From Candidatus Cloacimonadota bacterium (GTDB taxonomy: Bacteria > Cloacimonadota > Cloacimonadia > Cloacimonadales > Cloacimonadaceae), in the NCBI GenBank assembly GCA_028683635.1, contig JAQUHL010000055.1, positions 1 through 8,809 of the forward strand: a stretch of 8,809 bases of DNA, given 5' to 3'. Under the pieces are notes generated by a model. It was not told the origin of the DNA. It did no database searches and worked only from the letters and a program-made list of their open reading frames with translations. Position numbers and translations under genes: made by a program. Below, one piece after another: positions 6,374 through 8,809 of the stretch (the first letter of the stretch is position 1; every line of letters begins with the position of its first letter).

Positions 6374-6404
6374 CTTCGAAGAAGGAACACGTGCTTCAGC
6401 ACGT
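6373..6404. repeat. Two small hairpins directly right of the palindrome
   Basis: CCTTC-GAA-GAAGG (6373-6385) is a 5-bp stem, and ACGTGC-TTCA-GCACGT (6389-6404) is a perfect 6-bp stem preceded by GGAAC. They adjoin the 83-nt palindrome and resemble the small palindromes of REP families. I see no second copy in the window. Confidence 0.55.
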
Positions 6405-6444
6405 TGGTTATTAGTTGAAATATTCTTTTTATGTTGTGTGTGCT

Positions 6445-6453
6445 TGTGGATAA
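6445..6453 (-). promoter_or_regulatory. Single consensus DnaA-box match
   Basis: TGTGGATAA is the exact complement of the consensus TTATCCACA. It sits in an AT-rich stretch (6405-6462) between the palindrome and the GC-rich hairpins. One isolated box can occur by chance, and no origin genes are near, so this is only a sequence match. Confidence 0.25.
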
Positions 6454-6464
6454 TCTCTATGCTT

Positions 6465-6486
6465 CTGTCGACCGGGAGGTCGACAG
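6465..6486. repeat. GTCGAC hairpin, copy 1
   Basis: CTGTCGACC-GGGA-GGTCGACAG forms a perfect 9-bp stem with a 4-nt loop. An identical 22-nt copy, same strand and same loop, occurs at 8211-8232 beyond the RAYT gene. Identity over a perfect stem plus loop at two sites marks a dispersed hairpin family. Confidence 0.9.
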
Positions 6487-6497
6487 CCCTGATTGGG

Positions 6498-6519
6498 GTG
6501 GCGACGTCCTCGTCGCCAC
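6498..6519. repeat. GACGTCC hairpin, copy 1
   Basis: GTGGCGACG-TCCT-CGTCGCCAC is a perfect 9-bp stem with a TCCT loop, preceded by GGG. Two related copies on the same strand lie upstream of RAYT (8114-8135 and 8150-8171), so it belongs to a dispersed family that co-occurs with the GTCGAC hairpin. Confidence 0.88.
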
Positions 6520-6522
6520 AGA

Positions 6523-6870
6523 GCCCCTTGCGGGCGCAATATCATAGGCAGGGTGTGCAGTGCAGAGGAATCCCAGTGTATGGCCACCTCACAACCACCA
6601 ATCAAGCCCCTTGCGGGCGCAATATCATAGGCAGGGTGTGCAGCGCAGCGGAATCCCAGTGTATGGCCACCTCACAACCACAATTCAAGCCCCTTGCGGG
6701 CGCAATATCATAGGCAGGGTGTGCAGCGCAGCGGAACCCCTGTGTATGCGCACCTCACAACCACCAATCAAGCCCCTTGCGGGCGCAATATCATAGGCAG
6801 GGCGTGCAGCGCAGCGGAACCCCTGTATAACGAACCCAAAAACCTCACAGAGAGCCCCGTAGGCGGCGAC
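6523..6870. repeat. 83-bp tandem array, four units plus a degenerate fifth start
   Basis: The anchor GCCCCTTGCGGG recurs at 6523, 6606, 6689 and 6772, an exact 83-bp period. The fourth unit diverges after about 6820, and a degenerate start of a fifth (GCCCCGTAGGCGGCGACAT) is at 6854. The core shared by units is ATATCATAGGCAGGG followed by GCAGCGCAGCGGAA. Each unit begins with a small GCCC/GGGC hairpin. The period is not a multiple of 3, so the open frames running through it are repeat artefacts. Units are almost identical, which suggests recent amplification or gene conversion. The array is homologous, in inverted orientation, to the block at 7040-7365. Confidence 0.92.
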
Positions 6871-6898
6871 ATAATATTGTGAGACGCTCCATCGAAAG

Positions 6899-6982
6899 CC
6901 CGTTGCACATCCCGATTTTTCGAAAAACAGGCTTCCAAATATGCTGGTTGTGAGGCATGTTTATGTAAATCCATTCCCGCCC
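6899..6982. repeat. 84-bp element, copy 1 (contains TTTTTCGAAAAA palindrome)
   Basis: This stretch is nearly identical to 7402-7484. Both run from CCGTTGCACA through TTTTTCGAAAAA (a perfect 12-bp palindrome, here 6916-6927), AGGCTTCCA, ATATGCTGGT and ATGTTTATGTAAATC to ATTCCCGCCC. Here the homology stops after CCCGCCC, whereas copy 2 continues into a full 91-bp-type unit. This copy therefore looks like a truncated version of the larger element. Confidence 0.88.
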
Positions 6983-7039
6983 TCTTGAGACGAGGTTGAA
7001 AAGGCATTAGGATCCGGACAAGGTGTTTGGCATGCAGCA

Positions 7040-7365
7040 GGAGTAATGTCGCCCCTGACGGGGCTTGGGTGGTAGTTGGGGGTTGCGCCTGTACAGGGGT
7101 TCCGCTTCGCTCCACGCCCTGCCTATGATATGCCGCCCCTTGGGCTGGATGTCGCCCCTGGCGGGGCTTGGGTGGTGGTTGTAGGGTTGCGCCTGTACAG
7201 GGGTTCCGCTTCGCTCCACACCCTGCCTATGATATGCCGCCCCTTGGGCTGGATGTCGCCCCTGACGGGGCTTGGGTGGTGGTTGTAGGGTTGCGCCTGT
7301 ACAGGGGTTACGCTTCGCTCCACGCCCTGCCTATGATATGTCGCCCCTTGGGCTAAGGTATTCCA
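7040..7365. repeat. ~104-bp tandem array, three units, inverted relative to the 83-bp array
   Basis: The anchor GGGCTTGGGTGGT occurs at 7061, 7164 and 7268. Unit 1 is one base shorter within its GT-rich part, so the period is 103-104 bp. Every unit contains a GCCCC-TGAC/TGGC-GGGGC hairpin (7051-7064, 7154-7167, 7258-7271), the palindrome CCTGTACAGG (7088, 7192, 7296), and GCCCTGCCTATGATATG or a close variant. The reverse complement of the last motif and its flanks matches the core of the 83-bp units at 6523-6870, so the two arrays are one family in opposite orientations. The frames across it are not genes. Confidence 0.9.
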
Positions 7366-7401
7366 AACCACTAACCATACACCGTTCACCATTCTCAAAT
7401 A

Positions 7402-7484
7402 CCGTTGCACACCCCGATTTTTCGAAAAACAGGCTTCCAGATATGCTGGTAGTGAAACATGTTTATGTAAATCTATTCCCGCCC
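7402..7484. repeat. 84-bp element, copy 2, continuous with the 91-bp-type unit
   Basis: This matches 6899-6982 at almost every position, including the TTTTTCGAAAAA palindrome. Unlike copy 1 it runs without a break into the CCCGCCCACCACCCTAAAAGG hairpin unit ending at the RAYT stop, so it may show the complete element. Confidence 0.88.
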
Positions 7485-7535
7485 ACCACCCTAAAAGGAG
7501 TAGGGCTTCACCATACAACCCATTATTCAATCGTC
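7452..7535. repeat. Fourth copy of the 91-bp REP-like element, overlapping the RAYT 3' end
   Basis: This copy has the same CCCGCCCACCACCCTAAAA, GGAG, TAGGGCTTC and CAACCCATTATTC sequence as the three units at 724-990, more than 6 kb away. Its hairpin (7500-7516) has lost perfect pairing (ACCATAC instead of GCCCTAC). On the minus strand its far end reads AAGACGATTGAATAATGGG, and this contributes the last codons and TAA stop of the RAYT gene. Confidence 0.9.
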
Positions 7536-8095
7536 TTTACTATGTAATTCACTACGTCGGTATAATTTCGCTCATCCCTGATGATCCTGTCGAAATGGAA
7601 ATCATCCCAAAGCTGTCCAGTTCTCTTGCGGGCTTTGTTTATCTCCTGAGCAGTATAGCTCTTCAAACATCTGACTATTTCCGAAACATGATGATAACTA
7701 CCATCTGCATCTTTCAAAGCCCTGATCAACAGATGGATATGATTGGACATCACACAATATGCATGCAGTTCATACTTATTCCCAGCATAAAAATGAAACG
7801 CACCGGTGATTATCTTTGCGAGCCTTTCTTCATTCAGTGAAAAGCCGGGATCATTCCATTTTACAAGTTCGAGGTCATAATCCTGGTACAATTTGAACAG
7901 CCTGGCGTCTTCCTGTTTGATGCGCTGAAGGTCATGCATCTTATCAAGGTCGTTCTTCTCTGAAGCAAGCAGGTGGAATAACCTTAGTATATGTGAAGGC
8001 AATGTACCAGCCAGACGCCATGTTATGAAAACGATGGAGTCACGGAATTGGTAATGAGGTCCGTGACTCCAGTAGTGAATGTTTAGTTCTTCCAC
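7523..8095 (-). CDS. REP-associated tyrosine transposase (RAYT, Y1_Tnp family), probably truncated C-terminus
   Basis: This is an HUH-class single-strand DNA transposase relative of IS200/IS605 TnpA. RAYTs are single-copy genes thought to move or process REP hairpins. The 190-residue product shows the family N-terminus (FRDSIVFITWRLAGTLPS, residues 17-34), the metal-binding HIH at 119-121 within MSNHIHLLI, and the catalytic tyrosine candidate Tyr147 in CLKSYTAQEIN. The C-terminal WDDFHFDRIIRDERNYTDVV segment is also present. Family members usually continue after the YI motif with an NPVKAGL-like stretch. Here the frame ends at VKTIE, and those codons come from a REP-like repeat, so the tail may have been replaced. 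The GTG start (8093-8095) has AAGGA 5 nt upstream on the minus strand. It is flanked upstream by GACGTCC and GTCGAC hairpins. The active-site residues are intact, so activity is possible. Confidence 0.9.
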   Translation of the reverse strand: MEELNIHYWSHGPHYQFRDSIVFITWRLAGTLPSHILRLFHLLASEKNDLDKMHDLQRIKQEDARLFKLYQDYDLELVKWNDPGFSLNEERLAKIITGAFHFYAGNKYELHAYCVMSNHIHLLIRALKDADGSYHHVSEIVRCLKSYTAQEINKARKRTGQLWDDFHFDRIIRDERNYTDVVNYIVKTIE

Positions 8096-8113
8096 GTTAT
8101 TCCTTTATCTGGG

Positions 8114-8135
8114 GTGGAGACGTCCACGTCGGCAC
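8114..8135. repeat. GACGTCC hairpin, copy 2 (imperfect)
   Basis: GTGGAGACG-TCCA-CGTCGGCAC is related to 6498-6519. The inner GACGT/ACGTC pairs perfectly, while the outer stem has two mismatches. It lies 19 nt upstream of the RAYT start. Confidence 0.75.
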
Positions 8136-8149
8136 ATACTCCAATAGGG

Positions 8150-8171
8150 GTGGAGACGTCCTCGTCGCCAC
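8150..8171. repeat. GACGTCC hairpin, copy 3
   Basis: GTGGAGACG-TCCT-CGTCGCCAC differs from copy 1 (6498-6519) by one base, which creates a single A-C mismatch in the stem. Together with copy 2 it forms a 36-bp-spaced pair in the same orientation. Confidence 0.85.
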
Positions 8172-8210
8172 AAAGACTATAAGCTTTCTGAACAGGCAGA
8201 TCCGCTGCCT

Positions 8211-8232
8211 CTGTCGACCGGGAGGTCGACAG
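8211..8232. repeat. GTCGAC hairpin, copy 2
   Basis: This is identical to 6465-6486: a perfect 9-bp stem with a GGGA loop. It starts 4 nt beyond the SUMF1-protein stop codon on the minus strand, and a CCCC-TTGA-GGGG mini-hairpin spans that stop (8233-8244). Confidence 0.9.
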
Positions 8233-8236
8233 CCCC

Positions 8237-8809
8237 TCAAGGGGAAATCCTGACGCAGCGGAATCCTGTAGAGTTGCTAATGACCGTCGCATTGTGGTGG
8301 TGACGATAGGAAACGGTGCAGTAGCCGGCAACGCTCAGCCGGCAACCGCCGCGCTCCACACGGTGGGTACCGCTGGTAGCTCCATGCGGATCGGTCTGGC
8401 TACCACTGGGATAATCGCCATGGATGTCCCACACCCATTCCATTACGTTACCGCTCATATCAAAGATGCCAAGCTCGTTGGAGGCCTTGGTGCCAACCTG
8501 ATGAGTGGTGCCGCCGGAATTGGAATAATACCAGCCAACTGCATTCAGGTCATTGCTCCCGCTGTAGGTGTAATTGTGGGTTTGATTACCACCTTTGGCG
8601 GCATACATCCATTCCATTTCAGTAGGCAGACGATAGCCATTGGCAGTCCAGTTGCAGCTTACATTAGTATGATTGGTGCTGCTGGTGTTCCAGCCGGATG
8701 GCCAGGTGTCGGGATTGGCGCCATAGCTGCTGTAGCTGTAGCAGGGATTAAGCCCTTCCTGCAGGCTACGCCGGTTGCAGTACTCAATTGCGTTAAACCA
8801 GGACACTTG
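8237..8809 (-). CDS. SUMF1/formylglycine-generating-enzyme-fold protein, C-terminal part (5' end off window)
   Basis: The frame is open to the right edge, so the N-terminus is missing. The visible ~190 residues carry the hallmarks of the SUMF1 fold: an initial VSWFNAIEYCN, GYRLPTEMEWMYAAKGG, GIFDMSGNVMEWVWD, RVERGG and a terminal GFRCVR. Aligned by eye with formylglycine-generating enzyme, the second active-site cysteine is retained (GYC, about 40 residues after MEWVW), but the first appears to be Ser. This argues against a true sulfatase-activating enzyme and for one of the many non-enzymatic SUMF1 proteins, often secreted or surface-associated. The middle is rich in Asn, Thr and Ser (NTSSTNHTNVSCNWTANGY), which fits an exported protein. 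The TGA stop is at 8237-8239, followed directly by the GTCGAC hairpin. The GTG near the edge (8804-8806) is an internal Val codon, not a start. Confidence 0.88.
   Translation of the reverse strand, partial: QVSWFNAIEYCNRRSLQEGLNPCYSYSSYGANPDTWPSGWNTSSTNHTNVSCNWTANGYRLPTEMEWMYAAKGGNQTHNYTYSGSNDLNAVGWYYSNSGGTTHQVGTKASNELGIFDMSGNVMEWVWDIHGDYPSGSQTDPHGATSGTHRVERGGCRLSVAGYCTVSYRHHHNATVISNSTGFRCVRISP

Larger units (their letters stand above)
8096..8236. other. RAYT upstream region with three hairpins
   Basis: This 141-bp gap between the SUMF1-protein stop and the RAYT start is largely hairpin sequence (8114-8135, 8150-8171, 8211-8232) plus a short spacer. Leftward transcription from the SUMF1 gene would read through these hairpins into RAYT. 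No T-tract follows any of them on the minus strand, so a terminator is not evident. Confidence 0.5.

Noticed and set aside
6523..6870. Possible CRISPR array
   Set aside because: Whole 83-bp units are repeated without variable spacers, and no cas gene is present.
6363..6882. Several overlapping plus-strand frames with repeating MATSQP/PCGRNIIGR peptides
   Set aside because: The peptides simply translate the 83-bp tandem array in different frames. No unique coding sequence or start signal is present.
7007..7530. Minus- and plus-strand frames across the ~104-bp array, including one ending in the RAYT region
   Set aside because: These are repeat-encoded, with frame changes between units. The minus-strand frame beginning at 7530 could be read as a frameshifted RAYT tail, but it lacks the NPVKAGL motif and is composed of the REP element.
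6465..8232. Composite transposon bounded by inverted hairpin copies
   Set aside because: The bordering hairpins have the same loop orientation and swapped order rather than inverted ends, and no target-site duplication is visible.
8237..8809. Diversity-generating retroelement target (SUMF1 fold is a common target)
   Set aside because: No reverse transcriptase, template repeat or near-duplicate of the C-terminal coding region is seen in the window.

Overview
This 8.8-kb window looks like a chromosomal segment of an anaerobic bacterium. The evidence is an oxygen-sensitive 2-oxoacid:ferredoxin oxidoreductase operon with iron-sulfur membrane proteins, a bacterial-type ferritin, and non-coding DNA rich in REP-like repeats beside a RAYT transposase. 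The mix (SUMF1-domain protein, RAYT, repeat islands, moderate GC) would fit a Cloacimonadota-like or related gut/digester lineage. No marker gene in the window settles this, so the placement is a guess.

Layout, left to right. Positions 7-621 (minus) encode a six-helix membrane protein of unknown function. Positions 724-990 hold three tandem copies of a 91-bp element carrying a GGAG-linked hairpin. Positions 1141-1656 (minus) encode a ferritin with a complete ferroxidase centre, ending in a clear intrinsic terminator (1084-1130). The divergent intergenic region (1657-1840) contains a ferritin promoter candidate and a nested inverted repeat. Positions 1841-6056 (plus) form a tight five-gene operon: a fused gamma-alpha 2-oxoacid oxidoreductase subunit, its TPP-binding beta subunit, a small acidic membrane-anchored protein, a NapH-like polyferredoxin membrane protein, and a membrane-anchored two-cluster ferredoxin. 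Four of the genes overlap by 8, 4 or 1 nt at three junctions, and the remaining gap is 8 nt, so they are almost certainly co-transcribed. The likely logic is oxidative decarboxylation of a 2-oxoacid to an acyl-CoA by the first two proteins, with electrons leaving through the membrane iron-sulfur proteins in place of a conventional delta/ferredoxin subunit.

Positions 6057-7530 contain no convincing gene but are very rich in structure. They hold an 83-nt perfect palindrome built on exactly 11-bp-phased TTAAT motifs, several small GC-rich hairpins, a four-unit 83-bp tandem array, a related three-unit ~104-bp array in the opposite orientation, and two copies of an ~84-bp element. The second of those copies runs directly into a further copy of the 91-bp element, whose far end supplies the last codons and stop of the RAYT transposase gene (7523-8095, minus). 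Hairpins of the same families lie upstream of RAYT (8114-8232). The window ends inside a SUMF1/formylglycine-generating-enzyme-fold protein (8237-8809, minus, 5' end off the window).

The most interesting points are the RAYT/REP island with the phased palindrome, and the oxidoreductase-membrane ferredoxin operon.
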